A stretch of DNA of 64,000 nucleotides from Oryzias latipes (taxonomy: Eukaryota; Chordata; Actinopteri; Beloniformes; Adrianichthyidae). Shown in pieces: positions 12,393 to 25,835 of the stretch (its first letter is position 1; the number at the start of each line of letters is the position of its first letter). The stretch lies in assembly GCF_002234675.1 (NCBI RefSeq), contig NC_019859.2:37182098-37246097 (forward strand), given 5' to 3'. Below the pieces are notes generated by a model. That model did not search any database and had not been told where the DNA came from. It saw only the letters and a program-made list of their open reading frames with translations. Position numbers and translations under genes: made by a program.

Positions 12393-12940
12393 TCTCGGTT
12401 TCTTTGCTTGCGCTGACATTGACGGACGTTATTTTTGCGACTTGTTTTCACATTTTACTGCGTGTCACCGTTGTGTTAGAAAAGCAGTGCTGCTTTGAAG
12501 CGACGCAGGTGGACTGGAACAAGCTGCACTCGTGTCTGCATGCTGATGGGAGGTTGACTGGACCGGCTTCAAAACGACAGGAGTAAAAGCTGGTCATTGT
12601 GTTTTACTGCATTCACAGACAGCTGCAGTCATTACAGACGCTGGCAACCACATGACGGAAAAGGAGGATCTTTTCTCGCAGGGTTACGCTATAATTGCAG
12701 CGTCTGTTTGCTTCTCTGTACCATTCTTGGTCGAGGTTTGACCTTGTGCAAGATGTTAGTTTTCGACCACTCTGCTCTTTAAAGACTCTAAAAGCCTTTC
12801 CAAAAGTATACGTGCATTCAGCCAGAGAGTCCAGTTTGGCTGTATTCAAATATTTGAATGACATCTTTACATTAACTTTCTTTTTTTTTTCTATTTACTA
12901 AAGCACGCTTACTCAAAACAACCTCTATTATTCAGGATTT
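12393..12940. other. Spacer between minisatellite and LINE
   Basis: No feature recognised apart from short frames. Confidence 0.4.
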
Positions 12941-12944
12941 AATC

Positions 12945-14745
12945 ATGTTTATTGATAAATTGTATCATCAATACTTTATTGATTATTACTTCAGCCCCTT
13001 CCTCCAGTCTGCAGCTCTCTGAATTCTCTCCAGTCTCCTCTGTGGAAATCCGCAAGCAGCTGATAGCTATCAAAGCCTCCACCTGCACTCTGGACCCCAT
13101 TCCCTCCACCCTTGTTAAAGGTTGCTGTCCTATCATCTCTCCACTCATCACAACAATAATTAACTCTTCACTGTCCTCTGGTACTGTGCCCCAGTCTCTC
13201 AAACTGGCAGCTATAACCCCCATCCTGAAAAAACCTGGTCTTGACCCTGACAATATTGCAAACTTCGGTCCCATCTCCAACCTGCCATTTCTGTCCAAAA
13301 TACTTGAACGAGTGGTTGCCTCCCAGCTCAAATCACACCTAAACTCAAATAATCTGTTTGAACCCTTTCAATCTGGTTTTCGGAAACAACACAGTGTTTT
13401 CGGGAACACTGAAACAGCTCTGCTCAAAGTCTCAAATGACATCCTCCTCTCCTCCGACTCTGGACAGCTCTCCATCCTCATTCTCCTGGACCTCACTGCA
13501 GCATTTGACACCATCAGTCACTCCATCCTGCTCTCCCGTCTCAAGAACGGTCTCAACATCACCGGCTCTGCTCTATCCTGGCTTCAGTCCTACCTCACAG
13601 ACCGTCAACAGTTTATCAAGGGAAACAATTGCTCATCCTCCACAGCTCCTCTGTTGCAAGGTGTTCCCCAAGGCTCAGTGCTTGGCCCACTCCTCTTCAT
13701 CCTTTACCTCATTCCCCTTGGTGACATCATCCGACAACATGGCTTAAATTTTCACTGTTATGCTGATGACATACAACTATACATCTCCACCAAATCCATC
13801 AGCACCACCACTTATTTCACACTCACCCACTGTCTAACAGACATCAAAACATGGCTTCAGCACAATTTCCTCAAACTCAACTGTGATAAGACCGACATAA
13901 TCATAATTGGCCCCAAAACCATCACAAAATCCATACCAAATTTCAGTTAAATTTCAATAACACCACGCTTTCTTCGTCACCAGTCATCCGCAACCTTGGG
14001 TTTCTCTTTGACACAAATCTATCACTTGAACAACAAGTTAATGAAATCACTCTGTCCGCCTGTTTCCACCTGAAAAACATTGCCCGCCTCCGTTCATCCC
14101 TCTCCTTTGCTGCTGCTGAAACCCTCATTCATGCTTTTATTACCTCCCGGTTAGATTATTGCAATAGCATACTCCTTGGTACACCCTCCAGAATAATAAA
14201 TAAGCTGCAATACATTCAGAACTCTGCTGCCCGTCTGCTCACACACACCCGCTCCCGTGAACACATCACCCCCGTCCTTCAAGACCTTCACTGGGTCCCC
14301 ATCGATCAGTGTATCAAATTCAAAGTTCTCCTCATCACTTTCAAAGCCCTTCATAACCTGGCCCCACTATACCTCACCGATCTCCTCCAGCGTCACACCC
14401 CTTCCCGCTCTCTGCGCTCGTCCCATGCTAACCTTCTGTCTCTCCCCTGTCGGACCAAGCGTCGAAATTGTGGAGACAGAGCCTTCTCCATTGCTACTCC
14501 AACCCTATGGAACAGTCTGCCCCAACATCTCAGAGACTGCACTGACCTCCCAGTTTTTAAAAAATCACTTAAAACTCATCTTTTTAAAATAGCTTTTAAT
14601 CTTTTATCTGTCTTCTATGTTTTTGTTAGTATTTTTATTGTATTAGCTCTGTTCTTATTAACTGTTTTTGCTCATGTGTGGTAAAGCGTCTTTGTGTGCC
14701 ATTTAAAGCGCTATACAAATAAAATGTATTATTATTATTATTTAG
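12945..14745 (+). mobile_element. L2/Maui-type LINE, 5'-truncated
   Basis: A non-LTR retrotransposon fragment with no endonuclease domain. The RT frame runs 12952-13950 and contains [30 protein letters not shown] and CYADDIQLY (the catalytic aspartates). A stop and frame change near 13950 breaks it. The C-terminal part, with a TSRLDYCNS-like block and ILPxxLxHW-type motifs, continues in other frames to about 14590. The 3' end AAAGCGCTATACAAATAAAA is followed by a TATTATTATT tail, as in fish L2 elements. Dead copy. Confidence 0.9.
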
Positions 14746-14769
14746 TATCTAATAATTTAGTTGTTTAGG

Positions 14770-15113
14770 TTGTTAAAAGCGACATCAGTTTGGTAATAAA
14801 ACTCATTAATGTTCAGGTTTTAGTATAGCAGCATTCTTCTTCTGAGTCATGTGACTGGTTGGGAGGGAGACACTTCTGTCTGTTACAGACCTTCACCAAG
14901 TCACCATGTCTGGGTACAGACTCGGTAAAAGTCACTGGTGAATCCAGCGTCCATGTTTTCTGACTGAACAGAATCGGTCCCGTCACGGCCTGGTCGGCGA
15001 GGACCCAGATGCAGGGAAAGAGGCCCAGACACGAGTCAACAAGGAATTAATAACAAAAAGAACCTCACAAAACGGACAAACATGGTGAGCATACAAACCA
15101 ACCAGCAGTCAAC
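14770..15113. other. Intergenic spacer
   Basis: No gene seen. The part around 14990-15060 (GGACCCAGATGCAGGGAA) looks like a fragment of an interspersed repeat, unidentified. Confidence 0.35.
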
Positions 15114-15439
15114 TTAACCCTTGTGTAAGGGTTAAGGGTTAATACGAAAAGAGAACTCAGAGGGACATAAAATGACCGTCGAACGACTGGACACAGCCAG
15201 CAACGATATAAAAGGCAAGTTAACCCTTGGTCTATCCTCGGCACTTTAATGTTGGTAGTTGGGTCATCTAGACCCACTAGACAGAGCTCTGAACCTTTTT
15301 TCTTCAATGATTTGTGATCTTCACTGGTGTCCATGGATTACATGAAATCTTTCCACCTTTATCCACCTTTGTCATGGTAGGGGGAACACCTCAATGGAAG
15401 GGGGGGGGGGGGGGTCATCTAAGACAGCACAAGGGTTAA
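15114..15439 (+). mobile_element. piggyBac-type MITE copy 2 with attached L1 ORF1 fragment
   Basis: The MITE proper is 15224-15435, flanked by TTAA on both sides (15220-15223 and 15436-15439). To its left, 15141-15219 is nearly identical to 21344-21422, a piece of L1 ORF1 that flanks MITE copy 3. Further left is a second TTAACCCTTG (from about 15115), an inverted TAAGGGTTAA, and another TTAA. The unit therefore looks like a composite bounded by TTAA/CCC ends. Confidence 0.75.
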
Positions 15440-15935
15440 ATGATTATATTTCTGCTCCAAACCCAGCTTCTTTCATTTTGGGTTCTACTACCCCTCCAGT
15501 TCCTGACAGCTGCCCCTATTGTGACTCAAGGAATCACAAACTCTCCTTCACATCTTCTCCTCTGAACGCAGACGTTAGTTGTGGCTGGAAAGATTAGTTA
15601 GTGCAGGATTCACTACTATCTACAGTCAGTTATGCATCATTTGTCTCTATGAGGAAGCTAAATACGGTTCTTTTATTTTGAAACTTCTCTTGGTGTTTTA
15701 TTTTGTACTTAGTACTGAATTTCCTGTCGCTGCAGATCTGCTGAGTGTTGACCTGCTGCCTTGTGCTCAGAAAAACAAACTCCTGGAAGAATAGAGTTCT
15801 TTCCTGAAATATGATCCACATTCAAGATCGTTGAATCAGCGGACGGTGACTTTAGACCAGAAGTCACAGGTTCAAGTTCCTTTTGTAGCAGCCTGTCTTT
15901 GTAGTATCACTGGAACTTTATTACTGTTGTGACAG
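15440..15935. other. Intergenic spacer
   Basis: No gene or repeat family recognised. Confidence 0.35.
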
Positions 15936-15937
15936 CC

Positions 15938-16775
15938 TACACGGTGTTCTGGGTTTGCTGGTGTCGTGGTGCAGCATCAACACCCAGAAGACAGTGGAGA
16001 TGATCGTGGACTTCAGGAGAGTCACAGCCCCCTCACCCCCCCTCATCCTGACAGACTCTCCCATCACCATAGTGGACTCTGTCCGTTTCCTCTGCACCAC
16101 CAGCACCCAGGACCTCAAGTAGGAGCTGTCCATCAGCTCTCTGCTCAAAAAGGCCGTACTTCCTACCCCAGTTGAAGAGAGCCAAGCTGCCGGCCCAGAT
16201 GATGGTTCAGGTCCACACGACCATCATTGAATCTATCATCACCTCCTCCATCACAGTGTGGTACGCTGGAGCCACAGCCAGGGTCGTACACAGACTGCAG
16301 CGTATTGTGCGCTCAGCTGAGAAGGTGATTGGCTGCAGCCTTCCATCTGTCCAGGACCGCTACGTCTCCAGACACGGGGATGTGCAGGTCGGAAAGCAGC
16401 CGACCCGTCTCACCCTGGACATGGTCTACTGGAGCCCCTCCCTTCGGGCAGGAGGCTAAGGTCCATCCGGACCAGAACCTCAGGACACAAGAACAGTTTC
16501 TTTCCCTCTGCAGTCAGACTCATGAACACTTTTTAACTCCTCCCCCTTAAACCTTTTCACTTATATGTCCAGTTACCTGTCCACTACCTGCACCTTCTTC
16601 ATCCTCAGTTTGCACAAATTATTTCTATTTATTGTTCTGACCATTGGGTTATTTTTTAAGTTGCTTACTGTTGTTCATTTTTATTCCTGAGATTTGTTTG
16701 TGGCACATAGACGCCGCAGCACATTCCTAGTCTGTGAAACTGTTTTGTTCACTGACAATAAAACGCCTCGAAACA
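15938..16775 (+). mobile_element. Rex-like LINE, 3' terminal fragment
   Basis: Broken frames encode the downstream part of a non-LTR RT: STTQKTVEMIVDFRR-like residues near 15985-16020, a SITVWYAGAT block near 16250 and RTAEKVIG-like residues near 16310. The 3' end has GACAATAAAACGCCTCGAAA. Multiple frame changes show decay. Clade (Rex1/CR1-like) is inferred from the SITVW and VDFRR motifs only. Confidence 0.75.
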
Positions 16776-17925
16776 TTTGAATCCTTCCCATTGTAATTAT
16801 GGTAGTGGGACTGGAGGGAGCCGGTGTTGGACAGTCCAAGAGAGACTCAACAGAGACCTTCACAGTGAACAGACGTTTGTCTCCCAGATCCCTTATTTCC
16901 CTCCAGTCTTTAGACACCGAACCCTAACACAAAGGACAAACAGAGGCAAAAAGGGCAGGTGCTCAAGCACCCCTAGGGCCCTGTGTGTGCACGTGCCCGT
17001 GCACGTGCTGAGATGTGCTTTCTGATGGAAATGACGAATGGCTCCTTCGATCTGTCAGCTGTTGAGCCTCATGTGAGTCACCACGGCTTGGTCAGCAGGA
17101 ACTAATGATCCTGCAGCCGAGCGTGATGGAGTGGACCTGAGCTGCTCTGGGCTCCTTCATTGATAGGTAATACATTAGTGATGGGAATTGGAAAGGCAGC
17201 ATCAAATATGAATGGACTGAAGGTAAATGCCGTTCTGACACAGAGCTAGAGAAGAAGGAATGAACCCGACTGAAATGCTGAGGGAAGCATTGAAGCAACA
17301 CGATCAAAAGTACGTGAAGCATCAGTATCAGATTCTTTTTTTCTTTTAGACGGAAAATCCCACATTTTTAGCTCCTCAAATCAGAATCTCCACCAGTCTT
17401 TTCTTTCTCTCACTTTCTGTCAACCGTTCTCAGTTTGATACCTGAGAACGGTTCGCCTTTGCAAACAAACAAAGCCCAGCTTTGTCTGTGCCGCCCTGCA
17501 GGAGTGGAAAGCATATTTTAGGAGTTGGACTGTGGTGCAGCGTCTCTTTGTCCATCCAGGAGCATTATCTCAGAACCAGCCCCCAGTCATGATCAGCAGA
17601 GACGTTTGGAACATCCCTCTGCATAGAATTCATGCAGAGAACAGACTGTGTCAGTGCATGTGAGTGTGCATGTGTGCATGTTGGTGTGTAACGACGCAGT
17701 ACCGCAGAACAATCCATACTAATGATTTCCAATTGACACCTTAAGTTGATCTGTGAACCAAGGAGGATGGGATAGAGGGAAGTCAGATGAGGTTCTGGTT
17801 AATAAATCACTTATATGTAGTATATTGATTAGTTAAAAACCAATAATGGTGTAGCTTTCACCAATAAATGCCTGCTGGTCAAATCAAATATTATTCTGTC
17901 AGAGAGGACAAACGCCGTAAATGTT
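16776..17925. other. Intergenic, no gene recognised
   Basis: Short frames only. A perfect 12-bp inverted repeat with an 8-nt loop is at 17422-17453. GT-rich sequence is at 17650-17690. Confidence 0.45.
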
Positions 17926-18411
17926 TAAAGTCCCCCTCCAATCATCTCCTGATCTGTTTCCAAAGATTCCCGGTGGTCTTTTCATTCTGATGACGCCGTT
18001 TTTAGACAAAATCCAAAAACTGTGTGGTTTTCCAGGACGCAGCGTCTGCAGAGCAACAGGAGTTCAATAGAAAGTCACCTCTGAGTTGTGGGCGGGACTG
18101 TTGGTGTGTACTGAGCCTGCTTTCATTTCCCATCATCTCTTTGTTTACCCGCTCTTCCGGTAGCTTACAGCCCCTCACACCCCAAAGCTACCATTACAGG
18201 AGCAACAGAAATGGCAGCAATCTCAGATCCATCCATCCGTCCAGTTTAGATCCAGATTACAGTTTAGACCAGGAAAACAAAGAGGTTCATGGATCTATTG
18301 GTCTGCATCTGAAGGGGGCGGAGACTCTGGCCCCGCCCAGCCTCTTTTCCATATCACAAATAGGATGTTTTTCCGACAGCAATTTTTTCGACTGTTCCTG
18401 ATTCAAAACGA

Positions 18412-20950
18412 CTTCAATTCAATTCAATTCAATTTTATTTGTATAGCCCAAAATCACAACAAAAGTCGTCTCGATGGGCTTCGAAGTAAAACATGAAATC
18501 AAAAGGATCACGAATACAAAGAGTTCAATAGAAAAATACTAAAATGAACTAACAAACTGACTAAGCTATACTGGCATCCCTGCCCTTAGACCCCCCTTCA
18601 CGGTAAGGAAAAACTCCTAAAAAACCGGATTCCGGAAAAAACGAAGAAACCTCAGGGGTGTCCACATGAAGGAGGGATCCTCCCCCAGGACGGACAGGTG
18701 ATTTACCAGAACTCTTAGAGAAGAATTAACTTATCTAAATCTACAACTACATATATAAAGTCCAGCAGACGAGCTTCATCCAGCCGTGGTTGTGGGGACA
18801 GTCAAAGGCGCGAGTCGAGCCTGAGGCAGGATCCACAGCCAGGTGTAGGAGCAGGAGCAGAGACGAGGTACACGGTCAGGAACTGGAGCACGGATGAAAC
18901 AACAGGAGTCTGGAAGCACTCCCACTCCCCAGGAGGGGAAAGAGGGAAAGAGATACAATACATGAATCGCACTGCACCAAACAGAGGCATGGAGAACTAA
19001 ATGATAAATTACGATCAAGAATAGAGAGGAAGGGTAGAAGTAAAAAAGGAAAGAGGACAGAACCCCAGAGCACCATAGTTACCCCAGCTTCAACTTCTAG
19101 CAGCCTTTTAAAAGAAATAGTTATTATTAAGTTTAATTTAAACAAATTAACATTAAGTTAAATAATCTCTGAATACTAACTAGTCTGACAATAATCCTGT
19201 CCACAGAGGAATGTTTTCAGTCTAACTTTGAATGTAGAAACTGAGTCGGCCTCTCTTCCATGAGCTGGGAGTTTATTCCATAAGACAGGGGCTTGGTGGC
19301 TAAACGCTCTACCTCCAACCGTACTTTTACTAATTCTAGGAACCACAAGCAGTCCTGCATTTAGTGAGTGAAGTGTTCTGATTGGATGGTAAGGGACTAT
19401 GAGGTCCTTAATATAGGACGGGGCCATTCCATGTAAGGCCTTATAGGTTAACAGGAGGATCTTGAACTTGATTCTAGAATCAACTGGGATCCAGTGAAGT
19501 GAAACTAACACAGGAGTGATGTGATCTCTTCTGCTGGTTCCTGCTAACAATCTAGCTGCTGCGTTCTGAACAAGGTGGAGACTTCTTAAGGAACTCTTAG
19601 GACACGCTGCTAACAAGGAGTTACAGTAATCCAGCCTCCACGTAACAAATGCATGGATGAGTTTTTCAGCATCACTCTTAGAAAGTATATTTCTGATCTT
19701 AGCAATATTCCGCAGGTGAAAAAAGGCAGTTCTGCACGCCTGAGATATGTGAGCCTTAAATGATAAATCCTGGTCAAATAAAACCCCAAGGTTTCTAACT
19801 GTGGAATTGGGGGCTATACTTATGCCATCCAGGGAGACTATCTGAGCAGACAGAGCATCTCTGAGGTTTTTAGGACCAAGTATAATGACCTCAGTTTTTT
19901 CTGGGTTCAAGAGGAGGTCATTAATTGTCATCCAGGTCTTGATGTCACTGATGCAGGCGTTCAGTTTCTCTATCTGGTCATTCTGGTCAGGCTTCATGGA
20001 TAAATACAACTGCGTATCGTCGGCATAACAGTGAAAATTAATGCTGTGTTTCCTGATTATGTTTCCTAGGGGTAGCATATAAAGCGTAAACAGGATCGGT
20101 CCTAAGACTGAGCCCTGTGGGACTCCATAGTTGACTCGAGTGCACTGAGAGGAATGGCCATTTACATTAATGAACTGATACCTATCAGACAGATAGGATT
20201 TAAACCACTGGAGAGCAGGTCCTCTGATCCCTATGTCCTGCTCTAATCTATGGAGTAAAATACCGTGGTCGATAGTGTCAAAGGCTGCACTGAGGTCCAA
20301 CAGGACCAGAATAGAAAGTGTTCCCTTTTCTGAGGCCAATAACAAGTCATTAGAGACTCTAACTAGTGCAGTTTCCGTACTGTGATGAGGTCTAAACCCC
20401 GACTGAAAGTCTTCAAAGTGGCTGTTGTCCTGTAGGTGGCAGTAAAGCTGCTTAACTACAACTCTTTCTAGGATTTTAGAAATAAAGGGCAGGTTTGATA
20501 TCGGTCTATAGTTGGCCAAGATGCTAGGATCCAAACTGGGCTTTTTCAGAAGAGGTTTAACAACTGCATATTTAAAAGACTGTGGCACGTAACCCGTTTC
20601 CAGAGAGGCATTTATCATTGTTAATATGGGATCATTAATTAGGGGAAAAGTTTCTTTAAAAAGTCTAGTGGGAATTGGGTCTAACAGACACGTTGAGGAT
20701 TTGGAGGACGTAATAATTGATGTTATTTCCGCTTGATCCACAGCAGTGAAGCAGTCTAATGTTACAGAGGTTTCTATGGATGCCTCCATTTCTACCGCTT
20801 CAGCCTGTTCTGGGCTGATAGTAGGAATAACTTGATTTAACTTATGTCTAATATTTGAGATTTTACTGTCGAAAAATGTAAGAAAATCATCAGAGTTGAG
20901 AGAAACAGGAACATGTGGTTCTACTGAGCTCTGACTGCGAGTTAATTTAG
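18412..20950 (-). mobile_element. L2-type LINE with intact RT frame, 5'-truncated
   Basis: The 3' end is a TTCAA-repeat at 18412-18436 followed (minus-strand sense) by the 3' UTR and then the RT frame. The element lacks the apurinic-type endonuclease. It is inserted in a copy of the unclassified repeat family. Its coding region is listed separately. Confidence 0.9.
19176..20789 (-). CDS. L2-type LINE reverse transcriptase (ORF2 fragment)
   Basis: An uninterrupted 537-codon frame for a non-LTR reverse transcriptase. Motifs in order: [11 protein letters not shown] and [17 protein letters not shown] (fingers) near residues 80-110; [18 protein letters not shown] (palm A) near 165; [17 protein letters not shown] near 220; [11 protein letters not shown] (catalytic) near 250. 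A C-terminal block with [16 protein letters not shown] and [11 protein letters not shown] follows. The endonuclease-encoding 5' half is absent, so the element is probably not autonomous despite the open frame. Met at 20789 is just the first in-frame ATG; the frame likely continues upstream in a full element. Confidence 0.9.
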   Translation of the reverse strand: MEASIETSVTLDCFTAVDQAEITSIITSSKSSTCLLDPIPTRLFKETFPLINDPILTMINASLETGYVPQSFKYAVVKPLLKKPSLDPSILANYRPISNLPFISKILERVVVKQLYCHLQDNSHFEDFQSGFRPHHSTETALVRVSNDLLLASEKGTLSILVLLDLSAAFDTIDHGILLHRLEQDIGIRGPALQWFKSYLSDRYQFINVNGHSSQCTRVNYGVPQGSVLGPILFTLYMLPLGNIIRKHSINFHCYADDTQLYLSMKPDQNDQIEKLNACISDIKTWMTINDLLLNPEKTEVIILGPKNLRDALSAQIVSLDGISIAPNSTVRNLGVLFDQDLSFKAHISQACRTAFFHLRNIAKIRNILSKSDAEKLIHAFVTWRLDYCNSLLAACPKSSLRSLHLVQNAAARLLAGTSRRDHITPVLVSLHWIPVDSRIKFKILLLTYKALHGMAPSYIKDLIVPYHPIRTLHSLNAGLLVVPRISKSTVGGRAFSHQAPVLWNKLPAHGREADSVSTFKVRLKTFLCGQDYCQTS

Positions 20951-21223
20951 CAATAGTGCTAAAAATAATAATAAAAACTCAGAAATGAAGTTTGAAACTT
21001 AATTTTCTTTCTAAATGTCTTTTTTATAAGAAAACAATGCTACACTAACATGTTAAAAACACCAAAAATGGACTTCCGGTGACGACATTGACATCGTAAC
21101 TGCTTAGGTTCTACCCTCCGCTGAAATAAACAAAAAAAGGGAGTGAAAAAGGACTTCTTTTTGACTCCACGCTTGTTTTATGATCATGTCTTTAGTTGAA
21201 CCATCCAAGAATCTTACTGTTAT

Positions 21224-22246
21224 ACGTAAGATAAAGGACCGGACTGCTGCGAAGACCGGAGTTAGCACTAGCGCTAGCGCTAGCACCGACGGTAGCAGCG
21301 CTCTAAGCCAGCAAGAAGGAGACATAATGGAAGAAATGAGAAAAATACGAAAAGAGAACTCAGAGGGACATAAAATGACCGTCGAACGACTGGACACAGC
21401 CAGCAACGATATAAAAGGCAAGTTAACCCTTGTTCTATCCTCGGCACTTTAATGTTGGGAGTTGGGTCATCTAGACCCACTAGACAGTGCTCTGAACCTT
21501 TTTTCTTCAATGATTTGTGATCTTCACTGGTGTCCATGGATTACATGAAATCTTTCCACCTTTATCCACCTTTGTCATGGGAGGGAGAACACGTCAATGT
21601 AAGGGGGGGGGGTCATCTAAGATAGCACAAGGGTTATAAGAACACGAACAGAGATTTGTTAACGTGAAGGAAAGACTGGGCCAAATCGAAGAGACAGTCA
21701 GCCTCCACCAGAGGGCGCTTTGACATCTCCTTCACCGTGATATTGAGATGACAGCCACATGTGAGCAGATGCAAAACAGGCTGAGAAGAAACAATATGCG
21801 CATCTATCGGATCCCTGAGGGCAGTGAGAAAGGAGATATGATTGGATTTGTGAAAGAACTGCTCCAAGGAGTGCTCAAACTCCCAGATGACTTGGACATG
21901 AGAATAGAGAGGACACATCGCTCACTCGTTACTACCAGTTCCAGACCGTCTTCAGCTTCTCTGGGTCCCAGATCTATAACAGTAAGATTCTTGGATGGTT
22001 CAACTAAAGACATAATCATAAAACAAGCATGGAGTCAAAAAGAAGTCCTCTTCCAAGGCAAACGCATGTTCTTTGACCACGACCACACGCCAGATCTACA
22101 GAAAAAACGAATGAAGGTGCAGGATATTGTCAGACAGCTCAAGAAGAAAGGGATACAGGCAAAGTGCCTGTATCCAGCCCGCCTTAAATTTCAACAGAAG
22201 ATGGAGAAAAGACTTTTGACACACTGTCTGAGGCTGCAGAGATGCT
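21224..22246 (+). pseudogene. L1 ORF1 (RRM/coiled-coil RNA-binding protein), interrupted by a MITE
   Basis: The upstream piece has a charged, coiled-coil-like stretch (EEMRKIRKENSEGHK) ending at the MITE insertion. The downstream piece, 21748-22246, encodes the L1 ORF1 RRM and C-terminal domain: NNMRIYRIPEGSEKGD near residue 15, IERTHRS near 55, RSITVRFLD near 75, FDHDHTPDLQKKR near 110 and QAKCLYPARL near 145. In intact elements the protein forms trimers and coats LINE RNA. Stops between the two parts and the MITE make this copy inactive. Confidence 0.85.
21427..21633 (+). mobile_element. piggyBac-type MITE, copy 3 (in L1 ORF1)
   Basis: The left TTAA is at 21423-21426; the element begins CCCTTGTTCTATCC and ends GATAGCACAAGGG; the right flank is TTAT, a decayed TTAA. 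It inserted into L1 ORF1. Confidence 0.85.
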
Positions 22247-22857
22247 GAGGAAGAAAGGAATCCAGATGAGTGGAGTAGAAGAAGGAAGCCTGATGATGAA
22301 GGATGACTGGAGAATGAACTCGAAGTAAAAGAAAGGCTCAAAATATCTCACTACATCTGATGTGAAGACCCTCCTGCAGGGGAATGACAGATACTGAATC
22401 AGGTAGCCATGTGGAAACAAAAAGTAATGTTAATATTTCATATTAGTTAATACTGCCTTTTCCTAAGTGCATTGCCACTAAAAGAAGGGTTTGAATGATT
22501 GAGCCAATAGTGAGTCAAAACCCAGGACGATTTGAGTGGAACACACTCCTTAAGACCCTCTTCAACCTGATTGGGGTCTCTTCAGCACATGGTAGGTAGA
22601 GGGTAGGTCCCACCTCTCTGCCCCCACACCATCAGGGGTCAAACGCGGTGGAAGTGAGATTACCGTATTGATTGGTGAGTTAGAAGTTCAACTGTATATG
22701 TTAATATTCTGTGTTCTCAACCTTGGTACATGTTGAAAGGTACATTGTTTGCTAGAAATCTTCAATCTCAACTATCTTTCCTCAAAATATTCGTCCCTTT
22801 TTATTCTGGTGCAGGTACTTATGCAAAGCAGGTATATTATCATATCATTGAAGAAAT

Positions 22858-23690
22858 ATGGCCGTCATAAATGTTATTAGTTATAATGTCAAAGAGATCA
22901 ACAATCTAGTCAAGAGGAGAAAGATTTTCAACCAATTAAAAACACTGGAATGTTCTGCAGCTCTGATCCAGGAAACACATTGATCAGCAAATGAACAGTT
23001 AAAGTTGAAAAGAGGATGGGTAGACCAGATCTATGGGGCTAGCTGCAGTGATGGAAAGAAAAGAGGGGTTGCTGTTTTATTCAGCAAATCTGTGCCATAT
23101 AGCACTGAGAAAATCTTTGAGGATAAGGATGGTCGTTATATAATGGTAATTGTTACGATCGGAGGCATAAAAATGACTATTTTAAATGTATATGGCCCCA
23201 ATGAAGATCGCCCATCTTTTATTAAAAACGTTACAGCTCTTAAAGCTGAATGAGCAGAGCCTTATCTAGTATGTCAAGGGAGTTAGGCCTAGTGGACGTT
23301 TGGCGTTCTCTAAACCCAAACAGTAGAGATTTTACCTTTAGGTCACATGTACATGGCAGTTACACACGGATCGACCTGATCTATGTTTGAAAAAAAGAAT
23401 TATATAGAGTGAAAGAATGCAGGATTGAACCAATCACCATTTCTGATCATGGTCCTGTGATTATGAAAATTAATTTGGGACTGGAGCCACACTTCAGACA
23501 CTGGAGACTTAATGTTTCCCTTTTAACTGACTCCTCTGCCAGGCAAGAAGTAGAAAATGCAATAACTGAATACTTTGCTATAAATGTTAACTGTGGGAAG
23601 CTAGTAAAGCTACAATCAGAGGCACAATTATTTCTATTGGGTCTAGGTTGAAGAAACAAAGATGTGCAAAACAAACTTACCAAGAACAGG
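22858..23690 (+). pseudogene. L1 ORF2 endonuclease domain, decayed
   Basis: It begins with an ISYNV-type start of the exonuclease-endonuclease-phosphatase fold and an IQETH block near 22965-22981 (an in-frame stop follows). Then come LNVYGPNED near 23185, RIDLIYV near 23370 and ISDHGPV near 23440, the expected catalytic order (Asn, Glu, Tyr/Asp, Asp-His). At least three stops interrupt it. In active elements this domain nicks target DNA for reverse transcription. Confidence 0.85.
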
Positions 23691-24078
23691 AAATTAAAAG
23701 GCTAGAAATGAAGCATTAAAAAGAGCCGAACGACAAAACACTAGGTAAATTACAGGAGACCAGAAAACAATTGGATGAGTTACTTACATATCAGGCTGAG
23801 GGGGCGCTCAGATTTACAAGTAAAAGATAAGCATACAAAAAACAATTATATTTAATGGAGCGAATGACGGCAAGTTTACAGCTGAAAATGGACGAATTTA
23901 CCCAAAGATGGGCTTGTGTTGCAAAATACATCAGAGACTAGAAAGTGGTTGTTAAAACGTAAAGGTTGCATTGTAGAGGATCTTATTTAATTTATTTTTA
24001 CGGAATTTGTTTATCTTATTTTTCTTGTGATTATGATTGTTGTATAATTTCTGATAATGTGAAGAAGCCATCTTTATA

Positions 24079-25337
<1,259 letters not shown>

Positions 25338-25494
25338 TATGTTATAACACCCCTGCTCATGTTGTACCAATATGTGTGATGTTCTACCAAGTTAAAAAAA
25401 AAACCACCATTTTTATTGGAGTAGGTCTGTGAAACCTCTGAGTTTAAGAGCTTTAACTGAATTTGTAGTCAGACAATAGAAAAGTGTTTCCTTT

Positions 25495-25650
25495 ATGCGC
25501 GGTTTCCCTGTTGGGGTCACGGGGTGACACAAGCTGCCCACAGGACGGAGGCGGGCGGGGTTCACCCTGGACAGGTCGCCGGTCTGTCACAGGGCCACAC
25601 AATCACACACATACACACACACATTCACACTGACACACTTAAACGTTAAA
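25495..25650 (+). repeat. Common fish interspersed repeat, ending in (CA)n
   Basis: The block with GGGGTCACGGGG, GGGCGGGGTTCACCCTGGAC and AGGTCGCCGGTCTGTCAC, followed by ACACACATTCACAC, is a frequently seen teleost repeat. The element class is not established here. Confidence 0.6.
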
Positions 25651-25654
25651 GTAA

Positions 25655-25835
25655 AAGTAATAATGTATTTCTTTCAATGGCGCCTTTCAAAACACTCAAG
25701 GACACTGTACAGATTCAAAAGTAAAAGTCAATAAAATCCCTTTAACAAAATGTTAAAAAGCATAATAAATACATTGACATCTTCATAAAGTCAGATAACA
25801 GATGAAGAAAAATTGTGATTGTGTCAAATAGAGGG
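25655..25835 (-). mobile_element. LINE 3'-end fragment
   Basis: On the minus strand the sequence reads as a LINE 3' UTR end (a TGTACAGTGTCCTTGAG-type block). On the plus strand, TTTCAAAACACTCAAGGACA is followed by A-rich sequence. No coding region remains. Confidence 0.45.

Larger units (their letters stand above)
17926..21065 (+). repeat. Unclassified repeat family (copy B), split by an L2 LINE
   Basis: The left part is 17926-18411, beginning AAAGTCCCCCTCCAATCATC. The right part resumes at about 20965-21065 with TTAATTTTCTTTCTAAATG, matching 60000-60020. The L2 at 18412-20950 lies between them. Confidence 0.6.
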
